Shown here one piece after another: positions 14,350 through 23,612 of a stretch of 51,423 bases of DNA; positions within the stretch are counted from its first letter, which is position 1; every line of letters starts with the position of its first letter. The stretch spans positions 1 to 51,423 of the forward strand of contig CAIMRY010000032.1 of assembly GCA_903843965.1 (NCBI GenBank), read 5' to 3'. The stretch comes from an uncultured delta proteobacterium. GTDB taxonomy: Bacteria; Desulfobacterota; Desulfovibrionia; Desulfovibrionales; Desulfovibrionaceae. The translations under genes were made by a program, and so were the position numbers. The notes under the pieces are model-generated. The model worked only from the letters and a program-made list of their open reading frames with translations. It was not told the origin of the DNA and did no database searches.

Positions 14350-15567
14350 CTACGACGACAGCACTTCCAGTATCTCGATCCGCGCGGCCTGGCGCGCCGG
14401 GTAGGAGCCAGCGGCCAGCCCCAGCAGCACCGACCCGGCCAGGGTGCCGAGCGTCAGCACCGGCTCGAACACGTACGGAAACCCGGCCAGGGCGCAGACC
14501 AGCTGCACCAGCCCCACGCTGACCAATGCGCCCAGGGCCCCGCCCGCCCCGGCCATGAGCCCGGCCTCCAGCAGGAACTGACGCACGATGTCGCGCCGGC
14601 TGCCGCCCACGGCCCGCCGGATGCCGATCTCCATGCGCCGGGCCTGGACCATGAGCACCATGATCGACAGGATGCCCATGCCGCCCACGGCGAAGGAGAT
14701 GGTCGAGGTGATGGCCCCCAGCGTCTGCACCAGGTCCAGGGCCTCGCGCCGCAGCTGCATGGAGTCCGCTGCGGTGAGCAGGCTGAAGTCGTCCTTCTTG
14801 CCATCCAGGTGGTGGCGCAGGCGCAGAATGTCTGACGCGGCCGCGCGCACCTGGTCCAGGTCCGCGCCCTCGGCCAGGCGCAGGTAGACCCCGCTGATGA
14901 AGGTCTGGTTGGCCGCGCGGCGCAGGTAGGTGGACAGGGGCATGAAGGTCTGCTCGTCCTGGTCCGCGCCGGTCAGGTCGCGGCCCTTGGCCTCCATGAC
15001 GCCGACCACCACGAAGCGCGAGCGGAAGATATACACCTCCTGGCCCACTGCGGCCTCGGGCCTGCCGAAGAGCCGCTCGGCGATCTTGCGGCCCAGCACC
15101 AGCACCTTTTCCTTGTCGTCCACGTCCTGCTGGCGGATGAACCGGCCAAACTCCGGGTGGAAGCTGCGGATGTCCACGTAGGCGGGCCAGGTGCCCATGA
15201 ACTGCGTGGTCACCGTGACGGACCCGAAACGGATGGGGTTGGTGCCGTAGTAGTACGGCGCAAAGCCCAGCACGCCGGGCACGCCCCCGGCCAGGGCCTC
15301 GGCGTCGGGCACGGTGAAGTTGCGCACGAACCCGGAAAACCGCGCCGAGCCGCCGCCCTTGCTGAAGCGCACCTGCCCGGCCATGGCCGCAAAGAGATTC
15401 GGCCCCAGCTTCTCGGCCTCGGCCTCGGCGTTCTTGTACATGGCCTCGGACACGTGCTGCACGCCGTTGAAGGACAGCGCGCCCAGGAACACGCCGAGCA
15501 TGGCCAGCACCGCGCGCAGCTTGTGCGCGGAAAGCGAGGCCAGGGCGATCTTGAGGTCGAGCAGCAT
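14350..15567 (-). CDS. MacB/FtsX-type ABC transporter permease
   Basis: About 405 residues. One N-terminal membrane helix (about 13-35), a large periplasmic MacB_PCD-like domain (about 40-270), then three C-terminal helices of the FtsX domain (about 285-395), with the characteristic RRMEIGIRRAVG segment near 310. Proteins of this kind do not pump through the membrane but transmit ATPase motion to the periplasm for lipoprotein or toxin handling. No ATPase partner is adjacent on either side, so the partner gene must lie elsewhere or the gene is an orphan. I start at the ATG at 15567; a TTG 12 codons upstream gives an unlikely N-terminus. Confidence 0.8.
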   Translation of the reverse strand: MLLDLKIALASLSAHKLRAVLAMLGVFLGALSFNGVQHVSEAMYKNAEAEAEKLGPNLFAAMAGQVRFSKGGGSARFSGFVRNFTVPDAEALAGGVPGVLGFAPYYYGTNPIRFGSVTVTTQFMGTWPAYVDIRSFHPEFGRFIRQQDVDDKEKVLVLGRKIAERLFGRPEAAVGQEVYIFRSRFVVVGVMEAKGRDLTGADQDEQTFMPLSTYLRRAANQTFISGVYLRLAEGADLDQVRAAASDILRLRHHLDGKKDDFSLLTAADSMQLRREALDLVQTLGAITSTISFAVGGMGILSIMVLMVQARRMEIGIRRAVGGSRRDIVRQFLLEAGLMAGAGGALGALVSVGLVQLVCALAGFPYVFEPVLTLGTLAGSVLLGLAAGSYPARQAARIEILEVLSS

Positions 15568-15639
15568 GGGCGGAGTGTAGCGCCGGGGACGGGCAAAGGG
15601 CAAGGGCGGGGGCGGGAGGGGAGGAGAGAGGGGAGGGGC

Positions 15640-15732
15640 CTCCGGCGGTCGGGGGCAGCGGCCCCCGAACCCCCATTGTACGCCGAAGGGGCTGTTTCAG
15701 GAGGAACCTGAAACAGCCCCTTCGGCTTTGGG
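15640..15732 (-). repeat. Composite intergenic repeat, copy 1
   Basis: A hairpin CGGGGGC/GCCCCCG (about 15647-15665) is followed by a perfect 20-bp-arm hairpin: 15682-15701 pairs with 15707-15726 around a 5-base loop. The same arrangement occurs inverted at 38196-38275, including the shared flanks CCAAA and CAATGGGG. The second hairpin differs between copies by one compensated base pair (G-C here, C-G there). This 15568-15955 gap otherwise holds only the fabD terminator. Confidence 0.7.
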
Positions 15733-15868
15733 GAGGCACGAGGGATTCCCTTTGAGGCGGCTTTGGCTCACCCCACAAACGTTTTGGAAGGGGATGGGGG
15801 GTGCGATCTGGGCGAGCGGTGTACCTTACATTGCCAGAATAGTCCGGCGTTGCGGGCTGTTGCCGCAC

Positions 15869-15903
15869 AAAAAAAGCGGGGCCAGGAAAATCTCCCGGCC
15901 CCG
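15869..15903 (-). terminator. Intrinsic terminator of fabD
   Basis: On the minus strand CGGGGCC (15903-15897) pairs with GGCCCCG (15883-15877) across a short loop, followed after one C by seven T. It lies 53 bases past the fabD stop. Confidence 0.8.
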
Positions 15904-15955
15904 TTCTGCGGGTGTGCGCGTTGCGCGTCCGTTGCCGGTCTACAGGCCTACTGGT

Positions 15956-16924
15956 CTACAGATCCAGCACCGCGTCCAGGCTCCCGGCGCTCTGGGCGAT
16001 GGCGTCGTTGACATCACCATTGGCGCCCTCCAGGTTCTGGCCCACGAGCTTGGTCAGCACGCTCTTGGGCCCGAGCTCGATGAAGCGGCGCGCGCCAGCG
16101 GCGTACAGCGACTGCATGGTGGTGGTCCAGAACACCGAGGAGGTCATCTGCGCCGTGAGCAGGGCCTGCAAAATGCCGGGGTCGCGCTCGGGCAGGCCGG
16201 TGACGTTCATGCACACCGGGAACTTTGCTGGCTGCCAGCGCAGGCCCGACAGGATGGTGGCGAAGACGTTGGCTGGCTCGCTCATGAGCGGGCTGTGGAA
16301 CGCGCCGCTGACCGCCAGTGGCACGGCGCGGCCCTTGGCCTCTTTCACCAGGCTGGCGGCCAGGTCCAGGGCGGGCTTTTCGCCGCTGAGCACATACTGG
16401 GCCGGGGAATTGTGGTTGGCGATGCGCAGAAACGCGCCGGTCTGCTTCGCAGCTTTATCGACAATGCCCTCCACGACCTCCAGCGGCAGCTTGACCACGG
16501 CGGCCATGCCGTGGCCGGACGACCCCGAAGGGGGGCCAGCGCTAGCCATGAGCTTGCCGCGCTCGGTGACGGCCTTGACCACGTCCTCCACGCTGAGCAC
16601 GCCTGCGGCGGCCAGGGCCGCGAACTCGCCCAGGCTGTGGCCCGCCGCGCCGATGACCGGCATGGTTTCGGCCCTCTGCCGGGCGGCCAGCCACAGGCTC
16701 ACGTTGACCACGGTGAGCGCGGGCTGCAGGGCCCTGGTGTCGCTCATTTCCGGGGCCGGGGTGGCGCCGTCGTCACCCCAATAGATCTCGCGCAGCTTGA
16801 TGCCGGAATATTTCTCGGCCAGTTTCCAAAGGTCCATGGCGGCGCTTTGCGCCTCGGCCACGTCGCGGCCCATGTTGAGCTCCTGGGAGCCCTGGCCGGG
16901 GAACAGAAAGGCGGTGGGAAGCAT
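15956..16924 (-). CDS. fabD: Malonyl-CoA:ACP transacylase
   Basis: About 322 residues. Transfers malonate from CoA to acyl carrier protein at the start of fatty-acid elongation, in the cytoplasm. PGQGSQ at 9-14, the nucleophile elbow GHSLGE with Ser97, and the catalytic His210 in SGAFHS are all present. Length is close to the usual 310. A strong AAGGAGA lies 6-7 bases before the ATG. Its own terminator follows at 15903-15869. It lies 42 bases after radA on the same strand; no other fab genes are adjacent, so it is not part of a fab cluster here. Confidence 0.93.
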   Translation of the reverse strand: MLPTAFLFPGQGSQELNMGRDVAEAQSAAMDLWKLAEKYSGIKLREIYWGDDGATPAPEMSDTRALQPALTVVNVSLWLAARQRAETMPVIGAAGHSLGEFAALAAAGVLSVEDVVKAVTERGKLMASAGPPSGSSGHGMAAVVKLPLEVVEGIVDKAAKQTGAFLRIANHNSPAQYVLSGEKPALDLAASLVKEAKGRAVPLAVSGAFHSPLMSEPANVFATILSGLRWQPAKFPVCMNVTGLPERDPGILQALLTAQMTSSVFWTTTMQSLYAAGARRFIELGPKSVLTKLVGQNLEGANGDVNDAIAQSAGSLDAVLDL

Positions 16925-16966
16925 ACGTGTCTCCTTAAGGCCTGGTGGTCGATTGTGTTTGGGGAA

Positions 16967-18307
16967 TCAAGACTGGCCCTTGCCGAACAAGGTCCGGCGC
17001 AGGTCGTCCAGGGTCTTCACGGTGCCGGAGTGCAACAGCGGGCCGTAGCCCAGGCGCGCGGACTGCTTGAGCCGCGTGTCGTGGTTGGCCACGGGCCGCA
17101 CGTGGCCGTTTAAGTCCAGCTCGCCCCAGAAGGCCGCGCCCTCGGGCAGGGGGGCGTCGTAGAACGAGGACAGGACCGCAGCGGCCAGGCCCAGGTCCAG
17201 GCCGGGGTCGCGCAGGGCCAGGCCGCCGCCCTGCTTCACGTAGATGTCGCTTTGCCCCAGCGGCAGGCGCAGGCGCTTTTCCAGCACGGCCAAAAGCAGG
17301 TGCAGGCGGTTGTTGTCAAAGCCCAGCGCCGCCCGGCGCGGGATGGACAGAAAGCTTTTGGTGGCCAGGGCCTGGATCTCCACGGCAAACGGCCTGCGGC
17401 CGTCCATGGCCACGCTGACCGCCGCGCCGGAAAGCGACGCGTCGCGCGCGCCGAGAAAGAAGGTCGAGGGGTCGTCCACCACGGCCAGGCCCTTCTCCTC
17501 CATCGTAAAGACCAGCAGCTCGTCCGACGGGCCGAAGCGGTTTTTGAGCACGCGCAACACGCGCGAGTAGTCGCGCCGGTCGCCCTCCAGGTAGAGCACG
17601 GTGTCGACCATGTGTTCGAGCAGCTTGGGCCCGGCGATCTGGCCGTCCTTGGTCACGTGGCCCACCAGCACCAGGGTGGCCTGGCTGCGCTTGACGGCCT
17701 CCACCAACTCGCCGCTGACGGTGCGCACCTGGGAGACGCTGCCGGGGATGCCCTCGGCGCGTGGGCTGGCCAGGGTCTGCACGCTGTCGGCGATGATCAA
17801 GCCGGGCGCGCTCCCCATATCGACCAGGGCGGCCAGCGCCTCGTCGGCGTTGTTGGTGGCCAGGGCCATGAGCCCCGGACCAAGCAGACCCAGGCGCTCG
17901 GCCCGGCCGCGCAGCTGCGGCAAAGATTCCTCGCCTGAAATATAGACGACACGATTGCCAAGACTTGCCTGGAGCGCGGCCAGCTGCAGCAAGAGCGTGC
18001 TCTTGCCCACGCCGGGCTCCCCGCCGAGCAAAAGCGCCGCGCCCGGCACCAAGCCGGAGCCCAGCAGCCCGTCCAGGGCCGGGATGCCCGTGGTCCGCGC
18101 CTTGGCCGTCTCCCCGCGCAGGTCCTCCAGGGCCTCCGGCCCGGCCAGGCCCGTGGTCCGGGAGCGCGTGCCCCGCGCGCTGAAGCCGCCTGCCGGGGCC
18201 TGGGCCTTCACGGTGTTCCACTCGCCGCAGCCCAGGCACTGCCCTGTCCAGCGCGGGCTCTTGGCCCCGCAGGCCGTGCAGACAAATTCCTCGCGTTGTT
18301 TCGCCAT
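16967..18307 (-). CDS. radA: DNA repair and recombination protein RadA
   Basis: About 446 residues. RadA/Sms is a RecA-like hexameric ATPase that helps process recombination intermediates. The N-terminal zinc finger has Cys10, Cys13, Cys24 and Cys27; Walker A is GGEPGVGKST near 95-104; the RadA-specific KNRFG motif is at 255-259; the C-terminal third is the Lon-like domain. The ATG at 18307 gives the standard MAKQ-type N-terminus; upstream in-frame sequence runs antisense to the radical SAM gene and is not coding. It is divergent from that gene, with a 118-base gap containing a CAGGGGC-type hairpin. Confidence 0.95.
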   Translation of the reverse strand: MAKQREEFVCTACGAKSPRWTGQCLGCGEWNTVKAQAPAGGFSARGTRSRTTGLAGPEALEDLRGETAKARTTGIPALDGLLGSGLVPGAALLLGGEPGVGKSTLLLQLAALQASLGNRVVYISGEESLPQLRGRAERLGLLGPGLMALATNNADEALAALVDMGSAPGLIIADSVQTLASPRAEGIPGSVSQVRTVSGELVEAVKRSQATLVLVGHVTKDGQIAGPKLLEHMVDTVLYLEGDRRDYSRVLRVLKNRFGPSDELLVFTMEEKGLAVVDDPSTFFLGARDASLSGAAVSVAMDGRRPFAVEIQALATKSFLSIPRRAALGFDNNRLHLLLAVLEKRLRLPLGQSDIYVKQGGGLALRDPGLDLGLAAAVLSSFYDAPLPEGAAFWGELDLNGHVRPVANHDTRLKQSARLGYGPLLHSGTVKTLDDLRRTLFGKGQS

Positions 18308-18353
18308 GCCTGGGGTTATGCCCGCTTTGGGCCGCGATGACAACGTGGAGCCA

Positions 18354-18373
18354 GGGGCGGCGCCTCTGGCCCA
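18354..18373. repeat. CAGGGGC-type hairpin between radA and the radical SAM gene
   Basis: GCCAGGGGC-GGC-GCCTCTGGC, one mismatch in the stem. It is a member of the small repeat family seen at 14319-14338 and 38282-38299, here in a divergent promoter region. Confidence 0.4.
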
Positions 18374-18425
18374 TTGTTTCTCCTGCGCCTTGACGCCCGG
18401 CCCGGCCAAAGGCAGACTCGCGCCC

Positions 18426-19310
18426 ATGACGCTTCTGGGACACGACTTGCAAGGCCAGGTGATCCGGCCCCCGGCCGAGGCCGAGAGCATCCTGCTCCAG
18501 GTGACGCTGGGCTGCTCGCACAACAAGTGCGCCTTCTGCCCGGCGTACAAGGGCAAGCGCTTCGCCATCAGGCCGCCGCAGGCCATCCGCGCGGCCCTGG
18601 ACCATGCTGCGGAGCACCTGTCCGACCTGCGCCGTCTGTTCTTGTGCGATGGTGACGCCCTGATCCTGCCCCAGGACCGGCTGGAGTCCCTGCTGCGCGA
18701 CATCCGCGAGCGCCTGCCGCAGGTCACGCGCATCAGCTCCTATGCCAACGCCAAGGCGCTTTCGCGCAAGACCGAGGCCGAGCTGGCCCGGCTGCGCTCC
18801 CTGGGCCTGAGCACCCTGTACCTGGGCCTGGAGTCCGGCGACGACCAGGTTTTGTCCGACATGCACAAATGGGGCGACGCGCACGAGCACCTGCGCCAGG
18901 CCGCCAAGGCCAAGGCCGCAGGCCTGAAGCTTTCCGTCACCGTGCTGCTGGGCCTGGGCGGGCGCGACCGCGCCCGGGAGCACGCCCAGGCCACGGGCCG
19001 GGCCCTGTCGCGCATGGACCCGGAGCAGGCCGCAGCCCTGGCGCTGATGATCGTTCCCGGCACCCCGCTGGCCGAACGCCTGGAGCGCGGCGAGTTCCAC
19101 CCCCAGGACGACCAGGGCCTGCTGCAGGAGCTGTACTGGCTGCTGGAGGCCACGGACCTCTCCGGCGGGCTGTTCTTCTCCAACCACGCCAGCAACCCCC
19201 TGCGCCTGCGCCTGCGCCTGCCGCGAGACAAGGCCTCCGGGCTGGCCCTGGTCCAGGCCGCCCTGGACGGCCAGGCCCCCCTGGTGCCCCAGTCCTACCG
19301 CAGGCTGTAA
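18426..19310 (+). CDS. Radical SAM protein
   Basis: About 294 residues. The CxxxCxxC cluster motif is CSHNKCAFC near residues 32-40, followed by a radical SAM barrel with a GDALIL segment near 76 and the LGLESGDDQVL motif near 135-145, which binds SAM. No extra C-terminal cysteine cluster or B12 domain is visible, so this is a compact member resembling the HemN-like Elp3/MiaB-type superfamily without an assignable substrate. I use the ATG at 18426; earlier in-frame sequence overlaps radA antisense. The ribosome site is weak. It stands alone before a 378-base gap and argS. Confidence 0.8.
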   Translation: MTLLGHDLQGQVIRPPAEAESILLQVTLGCSHNKCAFCPAYKGKRFAIRPPQAIRAALDHAAEHLSDLRRLFLCDGDALILPQDRLESLLRDIRERLPQVTRISSYANAKALSRKTEAELARLRSLGLSTLYLGLESGDDQVLSDMHKWGDAHEHLRQAAKAKAAGLKLSVTVLLGLGGRDRAREHAQATGRALSRMDPEQAAALALMIVPGTPLAERLERGEFHPQDDQGLLQELYWLLEATDLSGGLFFSNHASNPLRLRLRLPRDKASGLALVQAALDGQAPLVPQSYRRL

Positions 19311-19688
19311 CGGTCCGGCGGCCACAAGGCCTTCCGGCGCGCCAGGCTCCCCCTGTACCGGAGGGGCTGGGCAAGCTGCCTCCCCTTGACCGGCGAGAAC
19401 CCGCGCACGGGTATTTCGTCGCCGCGCATCCGCTCTAAAGCACCGGCTGGTGCGCATCAGCTGGCGGCCCCGGCCAGCTGCGGCAGCCCTAGCGCAGGGA
19501 TTTCCCCTTGCCGCGCATCGGCACGCCCCGGAATAGTTGACTTCTTCGGGGTGTTTTGTGCTCTGGGCTGGAAACGCCCGCCGCACGCCTCCCACACGCG
19601 CCCACGGCAGGCGGGTTCCCTGCCCTGGCGGGACTTTTGTTGCGGCGCGAAAGATGTTAGAGGGGTGCAGATTTTTCGAGGGGAATCA
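19311..19688. other. Gap upstream of argS
   Basis: This 378-base region carries no convincing gene. It contains a possible -35 (TTGACT near 19538) and, closer to argS, TTTTGTTGC followed by GATGTTAGA; neither pair is good enough to call. Two similar segments, GTATTTCGTCGCCGCGCATC and GATTTCCCCTTGCCGCGCATC-like, suggest a decayed short repeat. Confidence 0.4.
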
Positions 19689-21410
19689 ATGAAAGCTAAG
19701 CAATATCTTGAGGACATCCTGCGCGGCGTGCTCAATGCGCGCTCCCTGCCCTGGCCGGACAAGGCCGTTATCGAACCCCCGCGCGAGCGCAAATTCGGCG
19801 ACTATTCGGCCAACGTGGCCATGCTGCTGGCCGGCGCGGCCAAAATGAAGCCGCGCGACCTGGCCGAACTTTTGGCTGCGGACCTGCGCGGCCAAGGCCC
19901 GGATGGGGCGGGCGTCCAGTTCGCCAAGGTCGAGGTGGCCGGGCCGGGCTTCTTGAACGTGACCTTTGCTCCCGGCTTCTGGCACGGCATCCTGGCCGAC
20001 GTGACGGCCCAGGGCGCGGCCTACGGCGCGTCGGACACCGGGCGCGGGCAAAAGGTCCAGGTGGAATATGTTTCGGCCAACCCCACCGGGCCGCTGCACA
20101 TCGGCCATGGCCGTGGCGCGGCCCTGGGCGACTCCCTGGCGCGCCTGCTGAGAAAGACCGGGCATGCGGTCTCCTGCGAGTATTATATTAATGATGCGGG
20201 CCGCCAGATGCGCATCCTGGGCGACTCGGTCTGGCTGCGGCTGCGCCAGTTGGCCGGGCAGGACGCGCCGGACCTGGACGACTTCTACCGGGGCGACTAC
20301 ATCAAGGACATCGCCGCGCGCGTGCACCTCGAGAATCCCGGCATCCTGGAGCTGCCCGAGGCCCAGGCCATCGACATCTGCTTTGGCGAAGCCGTGGACG
20401 AGATCCTGGCGGGCATCAAAAAGGACCTGGCGGACTTCCGCGTGGGGCACGATGTCTGGTTCTCGGAAAAGAGCCTAGTGGAGGCGGGGAAAATCGACGA
20501 AACCTTCGCCGACCTGAAATCGCGAGGCTTGTCATATGAGGCGGGTGGCGCTCTGTGGTTTTGGAGCACGAACTTCGGCGACGACATGGACCGCGTGCTC
20601 CGCAAGTCCTCGGGCGAGCTGACCTATTTCGCCTCGGACATCGCCTACCACCACGACAAGTTCAAGCGCGGCTTTGACCGCGTCATCGACATCTGGGGCG
20701 CGGACCACCACGGCTACGTGGCGCGCATGCAGGGCGCGGTGGAGGCCCTGGGCAGAAAGGGCGCGCTGCAGGTGATCCTGGTGCAGCTGGTGAGCCTGCT
20801 CAAAGACGGCGAGCAGGTGGCCATGAGCACCCGCGCGGGCAAGTTCGAGACGCTCTCCGACGTGGTGGCCTACGTCGGGGCGGACGCGGCGCGCTTCCTG
20901 TTCCTCTCGCGCAAGAGCGACTCCCAGCTGGAGTTCGACCTGGAGCTGGTGCGCAAAAAGAGCATGGACAACCCCGTGTTCTACGTGCAGTACGCGCATG
21001 CGCGCATCCACTCCATGCTGCGCAAGGCGGCGGGCGCGGGCATTGTGCCTGCGGCCCCGGGCGCGGCGGCCTACGAGCACCTGGCGGGCGCGGACGACCT
21101 GGAGATCTGCCGCATGCTTGAGCGCTTCCCGGACGTGGTGGCCCAGGCGACGGAACTCTTGGCCCCGCATCAGGTGAGCGCGTACCTCTCGGAGCTGGCC
21201 AGCGCCCTGCACCGCTACTACACCAAACACCATGTGCTTTCCGCCGGGCCGCAGGTGGCGGGCGCGCGCCTGCTGCTTTTGTCCTGCGTGGCCGCCACCC
21301 TGGCCGCCGGGCTGGACCTGCTGGGCGTAAGCGCGCCGGAGCGCATGGACCAGGCGCCAGAACAGCCAGCGGACCAGGCTGGAGACACGACATCCGGGGC
21401 AGCCTCCTGA
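19689..21410 (+). CDS. argS: Arginyl-tRNA synthetase
   Basis: About 573 residues, charges tRNA-Arg in the cytoplasm. An N-terminal Add1 domain (about 1-95) is followed by the class I catalytic core with [15 protein letters not shown] (HIGH at 137-140); the KMSKS equivalent is MSTRAGKF near 379, as normal in ArgRS. A DALR anticodon-binding domain fills about 455-560. The ATG at 19689 has GAGGGG 5 bases before it, so the longer upstream frame is not used. A short polar tail rich in Gln and Pro ends the protein. It is followed after 35 bases by the SPOR gene. Confidence 0.95.
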   Translation: MKAKQYLEDILRGVLNARSLPWPDKAVIEPPRERKFGDYSANVAMLLAGAAKMKPRDLAELLAADLRGQGPDGAGVQFAKVEVAGPGFLNVTFAPGFWHGILADVTAQGAAYGASDTGRGQKVQVEYVSANPTGPLHIGHGRGAALGDSLARLLRKTGHAVSCEYYINDAGRQMRILGDSVWLRLRQLAGQDAPDLDDFYRGDYIKDIAARVHLENPGILELPEAQAIDICFGEAVDEILAGIKKDLADFRVGHDVWFSEKSLVEAGKIDETFADLKSRGLSYEAGGALWFWSTNFGDDMDRVLRKSSGELTYFASDIAYHHDKFKRGFDRVIDIWGADHHGYVARMQGAVEALGRKGALQVILVQLVSLLKDGEQVAMSTRAGKFETLSDVVAYVGADAARFLFLSRKSDSQLEFDLELVRKKSMDNPVFYVQYAHARIHSMLRKAAGAGIVPAAPGAAAYEHLAGADDLEICRMLERFPDVVAQATELLAPHQVSAYLSELASALHRYYTKHHVLSAGPQVAGARLLLLSCVAATLAAGLDLLGVSAPERMDQAPEQPADQAGDTTSGAAS

Positions 21411-21445
21411 AGTCATATCCACAGCATCCTTTAAGGAGCACAGGC

Positions 21446-22126
21446 ATGAACTCCCTCAACAAAAGCAAACCTCCCGGCGCTCCGGTCAAAACCTACACCT
21501 TCATCTGCACCTCTGCCGGGCTGATGACCCTGGTTGGCGCGGCTGCGCTGACACTCTCGCTCTTCTTTGTGCTGGGGGTGCTGGTGGGCCGGGGCCACAG
21601 GCCCGAGTCGGCCATTCCGCCCATCGAGCGCATGATGCCCAAGGAACAGCCCGCTGCCGCCGCCGGACCCTCCACGGAGATTCTGAAGGCCGAGGAGCTT
21701 CAGTACAGCGACCAGCTGGCCAAGAAGGGAACCGAGACGCAGCCCTCCAAGTCCATTGATGCGACGGAGCGCAAGACCCCGGAGCCTGCCAAGACGCCGG
21801 ACAAGGCTGCGGACGCAAAAAAATCGACCGAGGCCAAGACCAAAGCTGAAGCCAAGGCCAAGGCCAAAACCGGCGACGGCCCGCGCTACGACTACGTCTA
21901 CCAGGCAGGCAGCTTCCCCGACGAGAACCAGGCCAAGGCCTTCCTCAAGCGGGTCAAGGCCACCGGGCTCAAGGCCAGCATCGAAACCGACACCGTCAAC
22001 GCCAAGCCCCTGTACCGCGTGGTGGTGTCCTTCCGGGGCAAGCCGCTGGAGACCCGGGAGATCAAGGCCAAGCTGGGCACCGTGGGCGTGCCCAAGCCGC
22101 TCATGCGCAGCAAAACGCCGATCTGA
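21446..22126 (+). CDS. SPOR-domain membrane protein
   Basis: About 226 residues. A short cytoplasmic N-terminus, one membrane helix at about 26-48 (LVGAAALTLSLFFVLGVLVG), a Lys/Ala/Pro-rich linker at about 80-145, and a SPOR domain at about 150-222 beginning YDYVYQAGSFPDENQAKAF. SPOR domains bind denuded septal peptidoglycan, so it probably acts in cell division or envelope remodelling. AAGGAG precedes the ATG by 7 bases; it lies 35 bases after argS, suggesting one transcript, an arrangement in which SPOR genes are often seen. Confidence 0.88.
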   Translation: MNSLNKSKPPGAPVKTYTFICTSAGLMTLVGAAALTLSLFFVLGVLVGRGHRPESAIPPIERMMPKEQPAAAAGPSTEILKAEELQYSDQLAKKGTETQPSKSIDATERKTPEPAKTPDKAADAKKSTEAKTKAEAKAKAKTGDGPRYDYVYQAGSFPDENQAKAFLKRVKATGLKASIETDTVNAKPLYRVVVSFRGKPLETREIKAKLGTVGVPKPLMRSKTPI

Positions 22127-22148
22127 GGCCCGCCTCCGGGCAGCCAAA

Positions 22149-22209
22149 AATCTGTGGCAGACGAATCTGCGGCAGAGACTTGACTGCCCCTGGCCAAGGG
22201 GCGTAATCT
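22149..22209 (+). promoter_or_regulatory. Promoter with upstream direct repeats before the GPAG-repeat protein
   Basis: TTGACT (22180-22185), an 18-base spacer and TAATCT (22204-22209) form a good sigma70-type promoter. The spacer contains CCCCT/AGGGG. Just upstream AATCTGTGGCAGA (22149-22161) and AATCTGCGGCAGA (22164-22176) are direct repeats 15 bases apart, a likely regulator site. Confidence 0.5.
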
Positions 22210-22283
22210 TCGTACCGTAGCATTATCGACCGGTGCGGGCTGCGCGCGCTGCGCGTTTGGCGCTCCGGCCAGGAGGATGACCC

Positions 22284-23531
22284 ATGTACGGCCTCACGGA
22301 CAACATCGTCGCCGGGCCAGCCGGGCACACCACGGCCGGGCCTGCGGGCAGCTTCATGGCCGGGCCTGCAGGCAGCATCACCCCTGCGCCTGCAGGCCAC
22401 GTTACGCCAGGACCTGCGGGCCACGTTACGCCAGGCCCCAGCGGACACGTCACCGTCTACCCAGCCACCGGCTCCATCCCCGCTGTCGGCGCGGGCTACG
22501 TCCCCATCGACACATCTGCGGCACGCATCCCCTATGCTGCTCCTTCCGGGGGCATGCCTCCCGTATCCGGCGGCGGCGGCGGTGCTCCCATCCCCGGAGG
22601 TTCGGCTTCCGCCACGCCCCAGTCCGCTTCTGGCGGCATGGTCGTTGTCGGCGGCGGCGGATTCGGCGGCAGCAGATACATCGGCGGAGGATTCATCGGC
22701 GGAGGAGGAGGCCCTGGCGCGGCGGGCAATCCGGGCGCGGGCCCCAGCCAGGGCAGCGGGGGCATGGTCTACATGACCTACGGCGGGTCCGGCTTTGCCC
22801 CCATGGAGCTGCGCGTGGGCCAGGCCATGAGCCAGGGCGCGCCGGGCGTTGCGCCCACGCCCGCCGCCGAGGGCTTCACCGTGAGCCCCGGCGGACACAC
22901 GCCCTCCATCCGGGCGGGCTCTGTTCCGCCTGTCCCGTCCTTGCGCTTCCACGCCCCGCAAAACAGCCACGTGGCCAACTACCCCATGGACGTGCATGTC
23001 CACACCAGCGACACCGAGCCCTACCAGCCGTACAAGGCCCCCTACGTCTGGGAGCCGCAGCACGTCTCCTTCGGGCAGGCCATCCTGGCCTCGGACACGC
23101 TCAGGTCCTGGGACTACGACACCCCGCACGTGATCTTCCCGGAGGAGCGGCCCTCTTTGGTCTACCAGATCGAGATCGCGGCCCGACCCTCCATGCAGGT
23201 CAACGAGATCAGCAACCAGACCGTGAACCTGGACCTGGCGCAGCCGCGCAGCGTGACCAACGAGGCCTCCTTCCCCGAGACGCGCAACCTGACGCTGGAC
23301 AACTCCATCACCCGCAACGTGACCCAGAACTTCCCGGAAAACCGTGAGAACACGGTCAACCTGGATTTTTCCCAAAACGGCAGCACCGACAATTCCGTGA
23401 CCAACCAGCGCATCGCCCAGAACATCATCGAGGCCCCGGCGCGCATCCTGAACATGGTCTTCACCGACGCCCCCCAGGCCTCGCCGACCACGGCCCTGGT
23501 CGGCGGCGGCATCATGGCCCGCGTGGCCTGA
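22284..23531 (+). CDS. GPAG octapeptide-repeat protein of unknown function
   Basis: About 415 residues, no family recognised. Residues 9-57 are six tandem octapeptides of the type AGPAGHTT/PGPAGHVT. Next come two glycine-rich stretches (about 91-155) that look like flexible linkers, and then a folded-looking C-terminal half (about 210-390) rich in Asn, Thr and Ser with alternating beta-like segments (NQTVNLDL, RNLTLDNS, NTVNLDFS) and no cysteines. No signal peptide is seen, so export would need another route. GGAGGATG precedes the ATG, and a good promoter lies at 22180-22209. The repeats, linkers and beta-rich end suggest a surface or adhesive filament protein, but this is an inference from appearance only. 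Confidence 0.7.
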   Translation: MYGLTDNIVAGPAGHTTAGPAGSFMAGPAGSITPAPAGHVTPGPAGHVTPGPSGHVTVYPATGSIPAVGAGYVPIDTSAARIPYAAPSGGMPPVSGGGGGAPIPGGSASATPQSASGGMVVVGGGGFGGSRYIGGGFIGGGGGPGAAGNPGAGPSQGSGGMVYMTYGGSGFAPMELRVGQAMSQGAPGVAPTPAAEGFTVSPGGHTPSIRAGSVPPVPSLRFHAPQNSHVANYPMDVHVHTSDTEPYQPYKAPYVWEPQHVSFGQAILASDTLRSWDYDTPHVIFPEERPSLVYQIEIAARPSMQVNEISNQTVNLDLAQPRSVTNEASFPETRNLTLDNSITRNVTQNFPENRENTVNLDFSQNGSTDNSVTNQRIAQNIIEAPARILNMVFTDAPQASPTTALVGGGIMARVA

Positions 23532-23612
23532 GCGCGCAGGCCCGTCCGACCTCGACACCGGCGCGGGCTTCTGGCAGATTGCGGAACCGAGACCTTCACT
23601 CAGGAGTTCCGC

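Noticed and set aside
14303-15868. A 521-codon minus frame over the permease gene
   Set aside because: Arg/Gly/Pro/Ala-rich shadow of the permease in another frame.
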